Positions 1-7,664 are shown, counted from the first letter of the stretch. The stretch is DNA of 10,364 nt from an uncultured bacterium (GCA_945910925.1 CAMDZX010000058.1:1-10364), one strand, 5' to 3'. Made by a program: numbers and translations. The notes: generated from the sequence alone by a model not told the origin.

Positions 1-127
1 TCCCACCAAAATAAAAATGTGTTATATTATTTTAATCCAATCAAACATAATTTAGAGTATATATCGGATTTTAACCCGACAAAACTGTCGTCCTGAAAGG
101 GTATAAAATATAATCGTAAGGCGACAG

Positions 128-2002
128 CTACGCAATTTCTTCCAACAAATCATTTATTTCGTCAATTAATTGATTATCTTTTGATTTGTCTGCGTGGTTT
201 AGTGCTTTTCTTAACAAAACTTTTGCTTTGGCAACATTTCTGAAATCAAGCATCAGTTCTGCTGCTGCTTTATAATTTTCTGCAATATTTTCTTGTGAAG
301 TAGTTTCCGAATAATTTTTTACCGCATCAGCGTAGAACTTCATAGCTTTATGAGGTTCATTAAATTGTGTATAACCGCTTGCAGTATTGCTTTTTACGAA
401 CCCTTTTGCTTTATAATCTCCTGTTTGTGCAACAAGAATATTTGCTTGTTCATAGAATTCAAACGCCTGCGCATCATATTTTCCTGAGAAAATATTTGCA
501 ATCTTGGTCAATGATGTTGATTGTGAAACCAGATTATCGTTTTCGCCTGCGTAAGAAACGGAAGTTAAATAATGATTTAATGCAGGTTCTGTTTGGTTTA
601 CTTCATCATAAATTTGAGCCATCGAATAGTGTGCCTGTGTTTTTAAATTGTTATCGGTTGTAGATTTCAATGACTTATTATAACTGCTGAGAGCTTGAAC
701 AACATAGTTATTTTCATCATAAATTCTGCCCATTTCAAGACAAATTTTTGATTCGGTTTCACCGTCTTTTATCTGTTGAGCTCTAACAAGTGCTTTATGG
801 AACATATCCATAGCTTTGGAAGGGTTTTGTGCAAATGCGTGCTTCTTTGCTTGTATAAATAAGGATTTTAATTCATTATCCTGAGGGATGATTGTAACCT
901 GAGGTTTTTTCTTTACAGGTTTAGGTTGGACAGGTTTTAGTTTAGATATTTGTTTTGGCGGTACATAATCATTGATAGGCGATGTAACCGTCGGAGTTTC
1001 CTGAATTGTCGGTTGTACCGTATTTTCAACAGGTGCTTCTATCGGTTCGTATTGTGTCGGTTGCGCGATTTCTTGTTCTGCTTGTTCCGGTTCAGGTTCT
1101 GCTTGTGCTTTTTCAGCTTCTCTTTTTGCTTTTTCTTCTTTTGCACGCTTTTCTTCTTCACTTTCAGGGAATTTAACCAAGAAAGCTTTGTTTACTTCAC
1201 CATCGTTGTATCTGTAATTAATTCTTTGCAGAAATAATGCATCAAGCCATTTTGCAACGACTCTTGATTCTTTGTTCAAAGTTTCGGAAATATATCTGTC
1301 AAGAATTGCAGCAGCATTCATTAAATCTGTTTGTACAAGGTTGATGGAAGGTGCTTCACCTTTTGTATTCGCTTCGATTTCGTGGAGATAATCTTCAACT
1401 TCTTCTCGCAGAATATCAGGTGTTGCAATAGCTGACATTGTATTTCTAAAATCTTTAAGGATTTGGGCGATATTAATTTTGTTATTTGTAGCGGTAGCAG
1501 GTCTGCTATCAGGTGCGGCTTGCGGAGCAGGAGCTTCTGCCTCATACACCTGAGGAGTCAAAGGCTCTTGTGTCGCAGGTTTATCCATACTTTGAGGCTG
1601 TTGCGGCATTGGTTGGATTGGACGTGGTTGTATTTGTTGCGGCATTACCTGTGGTTTTACGGGTTGCGGCGGTACGGATGCAACAGGCTGCTGAGGCATA
1701 GCCGCAGCTTGCCTGTTTTGTTCTACCTGTTTTTGACGTTCTTGTTCTTCCTGTACATGTCTTGGAACAGGACGCGGTTCAATATGACGTCTTCTTGGCG
1801 GTTTTTTAGCAATATCCGAAGCTTTTCCTGTTGCGATAGTTCTAGGTTGTTGATTTTGTTGTCTTTGGTTTTGTTGGTTGCCTCTTTGTTGACCGTTGTT
1901 TTGCTGCAAAGAATCTTGAGTCTTTTGGTCTGACTCTTCTTCTTTTTTATATCCCTGAGCCACGTATGGTCTTGGAGTTATTGGATTCATTGCATTGTAC
2001 AC
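128..2002 (-). CDS. TPR-repeat protein with long Q/P-rich N-terminus
   Basis: The 624-aa protein has four visible sections. Residues 1-172 are low complexity and rich in Gln, Pro and Arg, so probably disordered. Residues 173-280 look like a compact helical domain that I do not recognise. Residues 281-375 are a charged Glu/Ala/Lys stretch followed by a Pro/Lys-rich linker. Residues 376-624 form about five or six TPR-like helix pairs, with signatures such as AMDMFHKAL, MGRIYDE, MAQIYDE, ALNHYLTS and AMKFYADAV. TPR arrays are protein-binding scaffolds, but no enzyme motif, signal peptide or membrane helix is visible, so the partner is unknown. The start is GTG at 2002: a strong SD (AGGAAGGA, plus strand 2012-2019) lies 9 nt before it, while the ATG four codons later would be 21 nt away. 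It is divergent from rdgB. The family style suggests a lineage-specific protein. The reading frame is secure; the function is not. Confidence 0.85.
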   Translation of the reverse strand: MYNAMNPITPRPYVAQGYKKEEESDQKTQDSLQQNNGQQRGNQQNQRQQNQQPRTIATGKASDIAKKPPRRRHIEPRPVPRHVQEEQERQKQVEQNRQAAAMPQQPVASVPPQPVKPQVMPQQIQPRPIQPMPQQPQSMDKPATQEPLTPQVYEAEAPAPQAAPDSRPATATNNKINIAQILKDFRNTMSAIATPDILREEVEDYLHEIEANTKGEAPSINLVQTDLMNAAAILDRYISETLNKESRVVAKWLDALFLQRINYRYNDGEVNKAFLVKFPESEEEKRAKEEKAKREAEKAQAEPEPEQAEQEIAQPTQYEPIEAPVENTVQPTIQETPTVTSPINDYVPPKQISKLKPVQPKPVKKKPQVTIIPQDNELKSLFIQAKKHAFAQNPSKAMDMFHKALVRAQQIKDGETESKICLEMGRIYDENNYVVQALSSYNKSLKSTTDNNLKTQAHYSMAQIYDEVNQTEPALNHYLTSVSYAGENDNLVSQSTSLTKIANIFSGKYDAQAFEFYEQANILVAQTGDYKAKGFVKSNTASGYTQFNEPHKAMKFYADAVKNYSETTSQENIAENYKAAAELMLDFRNVAKAKVLLRKALNHADKSKDNQLIDEINDLLEEIA

Positions 2003-2025
2003 TACAAACCGTCCTTCCTGGAAAG

Positions 2026-2064
2026 ATTATCGGCAATTATATGATTTTGTTCAACCTTTCTACA
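2026..2064 (-). promoter_or_regulatory. Sigma70-type promoter(s) for the TPR gene
   Basis: On the minus strand, TTGAAC (2049-2054) and GATAAT (2026-2031) are separated by exactly 17 bp. A second, overlapping option is a perfect TATAAT (2036-2041) with a weaker TGTAGA (2059-2064), also 17 bp apart. Either would start transcription just before the SD at 2012-2019, giving a leader of about 17 to 27 nt. Confidence 0.6.
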
Positions 2065-2078
2065 TTAAAATCATACTT

Positions 2079-2152
2079 TTGTATGACCTCACTATGTTAT
2101 ATAATGATTATTTTTAAAAAGTCATGTAAATAATTAAAGAATGTAATATAAT
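2079..2152 (+). promoter_or_regulatory. Candidate rdgB promoters, one giving a leaderless mRNA
   Basis: Two perfect TATAAT boxes face rdgB, at 2100-2105 (with a weak TTGTAT at 2079-2084, spacer 15) and at 2147-2152. The second lies six bases before the ATG, so transcription would begin about at the A of the start codon. Neither has a good -35 hexamer, and the region is AT-rich, so chance matches are possible. Confidence 0.35.
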
Positions 2153-2158
2153 AATTCT

Positions 2159-2725
2159 ATGAAAATTGTATTTGCAACAGGAAATCCGCATAAACTTGAA
2201 GAAGTGAATTTTATTGCAAAAGACTCGGATATAGAGTTTATTTTACCGGCAGTCGGATTTAATCCGATTGAGGACGGTTCTACATTTGAAGAAAATTCTC
2301 TAAAAAAAGCACAAGAAGCGTACAGAGTTTCCGGCATGATGTCTTTGGCGGATGATTCGGGTTTGTGTATAGAAGCTCTAAATGGCGCACCCGGTTTGTA
2401 TTCTGCAAGATACGCAGGTTCGCAGGCAGAAAAGATTGAAAGAATACTTAGAGAACTTGACGGAATAGAAAACCGCAAGGCTAAATTTGTTTGTTGTATG
2501 ACACTATTGGATAATAACGGCAAGATGATTTATCAAACAACGGGGGAGTGTCACGGTTCAATAATTAAAGAGGCAAAAGGTATAAACGGATTTGGATATG
2601 ACCCTGTATTCATGCCGGAAGGATATAATATCACTATTGCAGAAATGAGTGAAGATAAGAAAAATCAAATTTCACACAGAGCTAACGCACTACATGATGT
2701 AATAAATTATCTGGAATCTCTTTAG
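2159..2725 (+). CDS. rdgB: XTP/dITP diphosphatase (RdgB/HAM1 family)
   Basis: This 188-aa cytosolic enzyme would hydrolyse non-canonical purine triphosphates (dITP, XTP) to the monophosphate and pyrophosphate, keeping deaminated bases out of DNA and RNA. The family hallmarks are all present: the N-terminal ATGNPHK (6-12), DDSGL (65-69), PGLYSARYAG (78-87), GFGYDPVF (144-151) and SHRANAL (172-178). The length is normal for bacterial members (about 190-200 aa). The start at 2159 puts the TGNxxK motif in its usual place near the N-terminus. No SD is visible upstream, and a TATAAT box ends six bases before the ATG, so translation may be leaderless. The last 44 bp overlap the 3' end of the convergent MFS gene. 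Confidence 0.95.
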   Translation: MKIVFATGNPHKLEEVNFIAKDSDIEFILPAVGFNPIEDGSTFEENSLKKAQEAYRVSGMMSLADDSGLCIEALNGAPGLYSARYAGSQAEKIERILRELDGIENRKAKFVCCMTLLDNNGKMIYQTTGECHGSIIKEAKGINGFGYDPVFMPEGYNITIAEMSEDKKNQISHRANALHDVINYLESL

Positions 2726-4274
2726 TTTGTTTTGCTTTTAGCATACGACTTGTTTTTAGCATATAAATAAGCGGAATTATCATTACCGCCAGAAATGTTA
2801 ATAATAAAAATACATCGTGGAACGAGCATAACTTTGCTTGTGCCAGCATTTGTTTGTATAAAGCTCCGTTAGCTTTTTTAGCAGCATATACGGGAACATA
2901 ATATGTCGAAAATTTATGTTGCAGATTTGTTAAATGTATTCTGAACATAGGGTTATGCCAACTCAGATGGTCAACGAGATATCCTTGATGCACTTGAGTA
3001 ACCCTTGTGATAAATGTTGCAGATAATGCCGTAGACATTGCGGTAACGATATTTTTAAACAATGCGTGCAATGAAGCGGCATCAACTCTTTTGGACGCAG
3101 GCAGGGTTAAAAATGATAACGCAGTTATAGGAACAAATGCGGCCGCAACACCTATACATAAAAATATGTTCGGAATAATAACAGTACTCAAAGATGCAGT
3201 AGTACTAAGCTGACTCATCCAAAATACAGAGCCGCCCATTATTAAAAAACCTGCCGTAGTTAGTAATCTCGGTTCTATAAATCTGGATAATTCTCCAAAA
3301 ACAATAAGTCCGATAAAACATACTATTGCTCTTGGAAATAATGAAAACCCCGACATTGAAGGACTGTATCCCAAAAGGCTTTGAACAAACATAGGAACTA
3401 AGAGTAATGTTGAATACAATATCAGGTTAATAAACGAACTTATCATTGTACCGTAGAGAAAATTCCTATCCTTGAATACTCTGATATCTATAACGGGATA
3501 TTTGTATTCAAGCTCCCATACATAGAAAAATATGAAACAAAAAACGCTTAATCCGAATGTCCAACATACCCACGTTGTATCAAACCAATTAAACTGTTCG
3601 CCTTTATCCAGTACAATTTGCAAACAACCCATAGCAAGACATATTGTTGTAAATCCTACTATATCAAATCTTTTATGGTATTTCTTTTCAATAGGTTTTG
3701 TTTCAGGTAGGATAAATTTTATAAGAATAATCGAAAGTATGCAAAGCGGGATATTAATAATAAACACCCATTGCCAAGACCAATTATCCGTAAGATATCC
3801 GCCCATATACGGCCCTGCAAGTGGAGAAAACATTGCGGCAACCCCAAACAAACCCATTGCAACACCTCTTTTTTCGGGCGGGAAGGCATCAAGAAGGGTT
3901 GCCTGACATATAGGAAGAATACTTCCGCTGCCAATTCCCTGAACAAGTCTTGCAAGTATCAACATATGTAAATCCGTTGCCAATATACAAAAAAGGCAAC
4001 CGAGAGTAAAAACAATGATACAATATATCAGATACTGTTTTTGCCCGAACAAATTTGCAAGATAGGTTGTAACAGGAAGCATAATTCCTCCAGAAATTAT
4101 GTAGCAAGTTACAACAGTATTCGCCTCATATTGTGTTGCTCCAAAATACCCTGCAATATTCGGCTGACATACGTTTGTCGCAGAAGACGCCGCAAGTGCA
4201 AGAAACGCAGGTAAAAGTGCAACTATTGCGATTATATAGGGATTATACTTTTTAGATTGAACTTCTTCTGACAT
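2682..4274 (-). CDS. emrB: DHA2-family MFS multidrug efflux pump (EmrB/QacA-like)
   Basis: The 530-aa inner-membrane, proton-driven exporter shows about 14 hydrophobic segments, as expected for the DHA2 (EmrB/QacA) family. Helix 4 carries RLVQGIGSGSILPICQ (109-124). Helix 5 carries the antiporter motif C region (GPYMGGYLTDNWSWQWVF, 154-171), which marks drug:H+ antiporters. A long loop (about 425-485) precedes the last helix and a basic C-terminal tail, a shape usual for EmrB. The ATG at 4274 has an SD (GAAGG, 6 nt spacing) in the 24-bp gap after the fusion-protein gene, so the two are surely co-transcribed and their products probably form one pump. The substrate cannot be read from sequence; drugs, bile salts or uncouplers are typical for the family. 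The gene converges on and overlaps rdgB by 44 bp, with no terminator visible between them. Confidence 0.93.
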   Translation of the reverse strand: MSEEVQSKKYNPYIIAIVALLPAFLALAASSATNVCQPNIAGYFGATQYEANTVVTCYIISGGIMLPVTTYLANLFGQKQYLIYCIIVFTLGCLFCILATDLHMLILARLVQGIGSGSILPICQATLLDAFPPEKRGVAMGLFGVAAMFSPLAGPYMGGYLTDNWSWQWVFIINIPLCILSIILIKFILPETKPIEKKYHKRFDIVGFTTICLAMGCLQIVLDKGEQFNWFDTTWVCWTFGLSVFCFIFFYVWELEYKYPVIDIRVFKDRNFLYGTMISSFINLILYSTLLLVPMFVQSLLGYSPSMSGFSLFPRAIVCFIGLIVFGELSRFIEPRLLTTAGFLIMGGSVFWMSQLSTTASLSTVIIPNIFLCIGVAAAFVPITALSFLTLPASKRVDAASLHALFKNIVTAMSTALSATFITRVTQVHQGYLVDHLSWHNPMFRIHLTNLQHKFSTYYVPVYAAKKANGALYKQMLAQAKLCSFHDVFLLLTFLAVMIIPLIYMLKTSRMLKAKQTKEIPDNLLHHVVR

Positions 4275-4298
4275 TTAATACCTTCACGGAACTCTATT

Positions 4299-5357
4299 TT
4301 ATCTTGCGGTTTTACCTTTTACTTTTACTTTTGGAACAACCGACATTCCGGGTACTATATTGTAGTTTGAAATATCTTCTTCAAACACAATTTTAACGGG
4401 TACACGTTGAACAATTTTTACATAACTTCCTACGGCATTTTCAGGCGGGAAAAGGCTTGATTTTGCACCTGTTGCTCTTTGAATACTGTCAATTTTACCT
4501 TTAAACCTTTTATGCGGATAAGTATCAATTTTGATTGATACAGGTTGTCCCGCTTTCATATTTGTTAATTGAATTTCTTTGAAATTTGCAACAATCCAAA
4601 CTTTTTTAGGAACAATCTGCATCAAAGGTTGTCCTATCTGGACATAATTCCCTTTTTCTACACTCCTTGCAGAAACCATACCTGATTGCGGAGCGTAAAT
4701 CTTTGTATATGACAAGTCGAGTTTTGCCTGTTCAAGTTCCGCTTCCAATCTTTGAATATCCGCAGTTACCGCTTCGGTTTTGGCTTGGTGCGATTCCAGT
4801 GCGGATTTCATTGCTTTAGATTTGTCGTTTGCACCTTTGTAATTCGACTTTGCAACCGTTAAGTTTGTTTTACTGTTGTCATATTCTTGTTTTGAGGCAA
4901 TACCTGCTTTGTACATGTCGTGATATCTTTTATAATCTTTTTGTGCAAAATCCAATTTTGAGCCTGTTGAAGTTACATCCTGATAGGATTGATTAAGATT
5001 TGATGCGCCTGTTTCTACTTCTTTTTGAGAAACTTTTAATTGAGCTTTTGCCTGCGCAAGTTTTGCTTCCGCCTGCTGAAGCTTTACTTCGTAGTCATTA
5101 GGGTCAATTTCAAGCAGAAGTTGTCCTTCTTGTACTTCATCGTTATCGTCAACGAGAAGTTTTACAACAGGACCCGAAACTCTTGGTGCAACAGAAATTA
5201 ATCGTCCTTCCACGAACGCATCATCTGTTGATTGGAAATATGTGGAATGTATCGCAGCAATTAATCCTATTGTTATCATTACGATAGCAATTATCGCCGG
5301 AACGACCACCCTTTTTTTTGTATATTCAGGTCGTTTGGTTTTCTTTTTATCTGTCAT
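4299..5357 (-). CDS. emrA: EmrA/HlyD-family membrane fusion protein
   Basis: The 352-aa periplasmic adaptor would link the neighbouring MFS pump to an outer-membrane channel. One N-terminal membrane anchor (about 17-37) is followed by the EmrA signature TDDAFVEGRLISVAPRVSGP (44-63) and the first half of the lipoyl-like barrel-sandwich domain. A long helical hairpin (about 90-215) comes next, rich in Ala, Lys, Glu and Gln. Then come the second lipoyl half (APQSGMVSARSVEKG, 222-236) and the beta-barrel with the typical VANFKEIQL (256-264), FPPENAVGSYVKI (303-315) and PGMSVVPKV (336-344). The length is close to E. coli EmrA. The SD (AAAGGAA) overlaps the marR stop codon 11 nt upstream, which suggests translational coupling. 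The presence of EmrA implies a two-membrane envelope, but no TolC-like gene is in the window. Confidence 0.94.
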   Translation of the reverse strand: MTDKKKTKRPEYTKKRVVVPAIIAIVMITIGLIAAIHSTYFQSTDDAFVEGRLISVAPRVSGPVVKLLVDDNDEVQEGQLLLEIDPNDYEVKLQQAEAKLAQAKAQLKVSQKEVETGASNLNQSYQDVTSTGSKLDFAQKDYKRYHDMYKAGIASKQEYDNSKTNLTVAKSNYKGANDKSKAMKSALESHQAKTEAVTADIQRLEAELEQAKLDLSYTKIYAPQSGMVSARSVEKGNYVQIGQPLMQIVPKKVWIVANFKEIQLTNMKAGQPVSIKIDTYPHKRFKGKIDSIQRATGAKSSLFPPENAVGSYVKIVQRVPVKIVFEEDISNYNIVPGMSVVPKVKVKGKTAR

Positions 5358-5368
5358 TGTATATTCCT

Positions 5369-5827
5369 TTATACTTGTATATTTACTTTTTCTTCAAGAT
5401 TTTTTCGGAATATATCAAGCGCTTTTAGACAAACATTCAGTTCTTCTTCACTCAATCCTGTTATACTTTCCTGCCATATACCCAATACGGTTGGTACAAC
5501 TTTTTTGTATATTTCCCGACCCTTTTCGGTTATGAAAATTTTGTATATTTTTCTTTTGCTAGTATCAGGCTTTCTTTCAATAAATTCAGATTTCTCAAGT
5601 ATATTCAAAAGCCGTGTAATGTTCGGACGGTCTTTTAATGTAATATTTGCAATCTGCCTTTGATACATTCCGTCGTTCTCCATTAGCACCGCAAGAATGG
5701 TAAACTGCTCAGGAGTAATTTCGTATTTGCATTCCGAAAACCTCTGTATTGCAAAAGTTCTGCTTAATTTCCCTACGGTAACTAACTTTGGACCTATTTG
5801 ACTTTTCAAAAGTTCGTTATTATTCAT
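5369..5827 (-). CDS. MarR-family transcriptional regulator of the efflux operon
   Basis: The 152-aa protein has the MarR plan: N- and C-terminal helices for dimerisation around a winged helix-turn-helix. The sequence ITPEQFTILAVLMENDGMYQRQIA (37-60) leads into the recognition helix (RPNITRLLNILEKSEFIERK, 67-86). The wing follows (PDTSKRKIYKIFITEKG, 87-103), with the charged residues normally used in the minor groove. It is the first gene of a marR-emrA-emrB cluster, so it most likely represses its own operon and is released by a ligand, as EmrR does in E. coli. A perfect palindrome lies one base upstream of the ATG and overlaps the -10 box. No SD precedes the start, and the mapped -10 predicts a leader of only about four or five bases, so the mRNA may be effectively leaderless. 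Confidence 0.93.
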   Translation of the reverse strand: MNNNELLKSQIGPKLVTVGKLSRTFAIQRFSECKYEITPEQFTILAVLMENDGMYQRQIANITLKDRPNITRLLNILEKSEFIERKPDTSKRKIYKIFITEKGREIYKKVVPTVLGIWQESITGLSEEELNVCLKALDIFRKNLEEKVNIQV

Positions 5828-5828
5828 A

Positions 5829-5850
5829 TTGTGTTATCATCATAACACAA
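5829..5850. promoter_or_regulatory. Predicted MarR operator palindrome
   Basis: TTGTGTTAT (5829-5837) and ATAACACAA (5842-5850) are perfect 9-bp inverted arms around a 4-bp centre. The size and symmetry fit a MarR dimer site. It overlaps the -10 box of the marR promoter and ends one base from the marR start codon, so occupancy would block transcription. Confidence 0.75.
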
Positions 5851-5866
5851 AAAGATTACGGGTCAA
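5839..5866 (-). promoter_or_regulatory. marR-emrA-emrB promoter
   Basis: The minus strand carries TTGACC (5861-5866), a 16-bp spacer and TATGAT (5839-5844). TG plus one base precedes the -10 box, making it an extended -10. The expected start lies four to six bases before the marR ATG. The -10 box is inside the palindromic operator. Confidence 0.7.
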
Positions 5867-5909
5867 ATTTAAACCGGTACGTATTATATAATCAAACAGA
5901 ACTCAGCCA

Positions 5910-6623
5910 TCAATATTGACGATCTATCTCTTGTCTCCACTGCTTATAGAAATATATTGAGAGTACAAAATATACGAGCCACATTATAACGGTTGCGTAT
6001 ACTTTTTCGCCTTGAATAGCGATGTTAAACCACATAAAAACAGACAAAGCGTTAACAACCATCCATACAATCCATTGTTCAATTACACGCTTAACTGTCA
6101 TGTACATTCCAAGTATTGAGAGAACGGTTGTAATTCCGTCTATATAAGGATGAGTATCGTTTAAAGTCTTTAGAAACATACTGAATACAAAACAGGTTAA
6201 ACAACAGATAATTGATAGATATACAAGTTCTTTTGGACTCAGTTTTGTTTTTATTATTTCATTTGTTGATTTTTTTAGATGTTTTTTCCATTGAAAAATC
6301 CCTAAAATTTGCATAGGGAAATAATATCCAATGTACAAGATTAGATTTCCGTATAATGCATTGCGATAAGCTAAATATCCGTAAAAACTTGTTCCAATAA
6401 GCCCGAAGAAATAACAGGAAATTTTACCTTTCCCTGCAATTATTGTATACAAAATTCCACAGATTGCAGAAATAACGGAAATTATACTATCGTGCATTAA
6501 GATTGTATTAATAAAAATTGTGTTCAAGACAACAACCAGTCCGACAATTTCGGGTTTTGTCCAACCGTTCAACTCTAATTTTACAAATTGTTTAATATTG
6601 TCCGTATTAATTTTACTTTTCAC
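5910..6623 (-). CDS. pnuC: PnuC-family nicotinamide riboside transporter
   Basis: The 237-aa integral membrane protein has about seven or eight hydrophobic segments and the PnuC hallmarks. These are the N-terminal GWTKPEIVGL, ALYGNLILYIGYYFPMQILG (89-108) followed by the conserved FQW, DGITTVLSILGMYM (162-175), and IEQWIVWMVVNALSVFMWF (181-199). PnuC proteins take up nicotinamide riboside by facilitated diffusion, with intracellular phosphorylation trapping it for NAD synthesis. Relatives move thiamine or riboflavin, so the substrate is inferred. The start is GTG at 6623. An in-frame stop lies just two codons upstream and no internal Met occurs until residue 43, so GTG is the best choice although no SD is visible. 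It is divergent, at 25 bp, from the 332-aa gene. Downstream, an 82-bp gap without a terminator leads to marR. Confidence 0.88.
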   Translation of the reverse strand: MKSKINTDNIKQFVKLELNGWTKPEIVGLVVVLNTIFINTILMHDSIISVISAICGILYTIIAGKGKISCYFFGLIGTSFYGYLAYRNALYGNLILYIGYYFPMQILGIFQWKKHLKKSTNEIIKTKLSPKELVYLSIICCLTCFVFSMFLKTLNDTHPYIDGITTVLSILGMYMTVKRVIEQWIVWMVVNALSVFMWFNIAIQGEKVYATVIMWLVYFVLSIYFYKQWRQEIDRQY

Positions 6624-6626
6624 TAT

Positions 6627-6647
6627 TTATGTTATCTAATAAAAACA
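6627..6647. promoter_or_regulatory. Divergent pnuC / 332-aa gene control region with an operator-like site
   Basis: The 25-bp gap holds TTATGTTAT (6627-6635) and ATAAAAACA (6639-6647), an imperfect version of the MarR operator arms at 5829-5850, with a 3-bp centre instead of 4. It also contains an extended -10 for the rightward gene (TG at 6630-6631, TATCTA at 6633-6638). Both neighbours lack an SD. This is a weak call in AT-rich sequence. Confidence 0.3.
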
Positions 6648-6648
6648 G

Positions 6649-7647
6649 ATGAATGTAAATTTACAAAAAAAAAGTCTATATAAAAACCAACTATTACTTA
6701 AAAGTTTGGAATTTGCGGCAGACAAAAGCGGAACATTTTTTGCCGGAACTTCGCTTGCATTGTCAACTTTACGCCCATTGTCAATACTTGCAACTCCTAA
6801 AACCGACAGAGAAAATAAAAAACTTGCCTGTGCAAAATCAATAGCTTCCGCAGGAATCAACTATACTATTATTTATGGTTTAACCAACATACTTGCAAAA
6901 GGTTTAAAAGGTATAGAAACTAATCCTTCAGCATATTTAAAAGAATCAACAATAAAAAACTTGAAAGTATCAGGAAAGCCTCTTTCTGCATCACCGAAAT
7001 TTCAATTTCTCTCGCAATTCTTCAAGCTGGGATTGGGAGTTGCAATGGCTATACCAAAATCAGGACTTACTGCTGCACTTATACCGTTTATTGCCGATAA
7101 AATTTCAGGAAATAAAAAAACAGCTCAAATAAAAAATACAAATGTTACAACAACAAAACCTACATTTAAAGGCAACGCACAACTAAATCCGTTATCACGT
7201 AAACTTGGAAACATAATGGATAAAAAAAGTATGCAAAATATGGCAGAAAAATTTGAGAATACAAACTATGCAATGCATATTCCGGTTGTGGGAGATATTC
7301 TCGGAACAGGTGCTTTTATACATCAAACTAACAAAAGCAAAAAAATCCCAAAAGACAGAAAGCGGGTACTCAATTACAACGCAGGAATATCAACCGGTTT
7401 AAGTATCGCTACAAGTTACGTTGTTGATAAACTTCTTGATAAACCGACAGAAAAATTCATAAAAAAATTCTCGGAAGTAAATAAAGACTCACCAAAACTT
7501 GCTACATATATAGAAGGTATCAAGATTGTTAAACCTGCCTTGATTATGGGCGGAATATATTATCTTGCAATTCCTTTTATTTCAACATTCTGGGCAGAAA
7601 GAATAAAACCTGATAAGTCTCAGTCAAAAAATCAGCTTAATAATTAA
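6649..7647 (+). CDS. Uncharacterised 332-aa protein with internal duplication
   Basis: I do not recognise a characterised family. The protein is basic and has several moderately hydrophobic helical stretches (about 65-85, 125-150, 208-225, 245-262, 295-315), suggesting membrane association rather than a classical transporter. There is no signal peptide. Two halves look related. Residues 50-54 (PKTDR) lead through a hydrophobic helix to AALIPFIADKI (142-152). Residues 234-237 (PKDR) lead through a similar helix to YLAIPFISTFWAERI (305-319). Between the halves is a Thr/Lys/Asn-rich linker (155-180). The opening LEFAADKSGTFFAGTSLALS (20-39) resembles hypothetical proteins I associate with gut Melainabacteria. 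The ATG at 6649 has no SD, but an extended -10 lies 10 bases upstream, so a very short leader is possible. The gene ends before a strong terminator shared with rpsP. Confidence 0.75.
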   Translation: MNVNLQKKSLYKNQLLLKSLEFAADKSGTFFAGTSLALSTLRPLSILATPKTDRENKKLACAKSIASAGINYTIIYGLTNILAKGLKGIETNPSAYLKESTIKNLKVSGKPLSASPKFQFLSQFFKLGLGVAMAIPKSGLTAALIPFIADKISGNKKTAQIKNTNVTTTKPTFKGNAQLNPLSRKLGNIMDKKSMQNMAEKFENTNYAMHIPVVGDILGTGAFIHQTNKSKKIPKDRKRVLNYNAGISTGLSIATSYVVDKLLDKPTEKFIKKFSEVNKDSPKLATYIEGIKIVKPALIMGGIYYLAIPFISTFWAERIKPDKSQSKNQLNN

Positions 7648-7664
7648 TATTTTTGAAATACAAA

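Noticed and set aside
77..127. Small hairpin CGACA-AAAC-TGTCG (77-90) and CTGTCG/CGACAG pair (85-90, 122-127) after the TPR gene
   Set aside because: A 5-bp stem without a T-tract, or a 6-bp stem with a 31-nt loop, is too weak to call a terminator. Nothing else is supported in positions 1-127.
950..1237. Rightward frame coding a Phe/Cys/Arg-rich peptide
   Set aside because: It is the complement of the Glu/Lys/Ala-rich linker of the TPR protein (GAA and AAA read as TTC and TTT). A compositional artefact.
1463..1933. Rightward 156-codon frame opposite the TPR gene
   Set aside because: It is antisense to the Q/P-rich region, where Gln and Pro codons read backwards as Leu, Cys and Arg and lack stops. 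The product is a Leu/Arg/Cys-rich string with no family resemblance.
5883..5892. Palindromic ATTATATAAT between pnuC and marR as a promoter
   Set aside because: It contains TATAAT on both strands but has no -35 partner at suitable spacing. The extended -10 promoter closer to marR is better.
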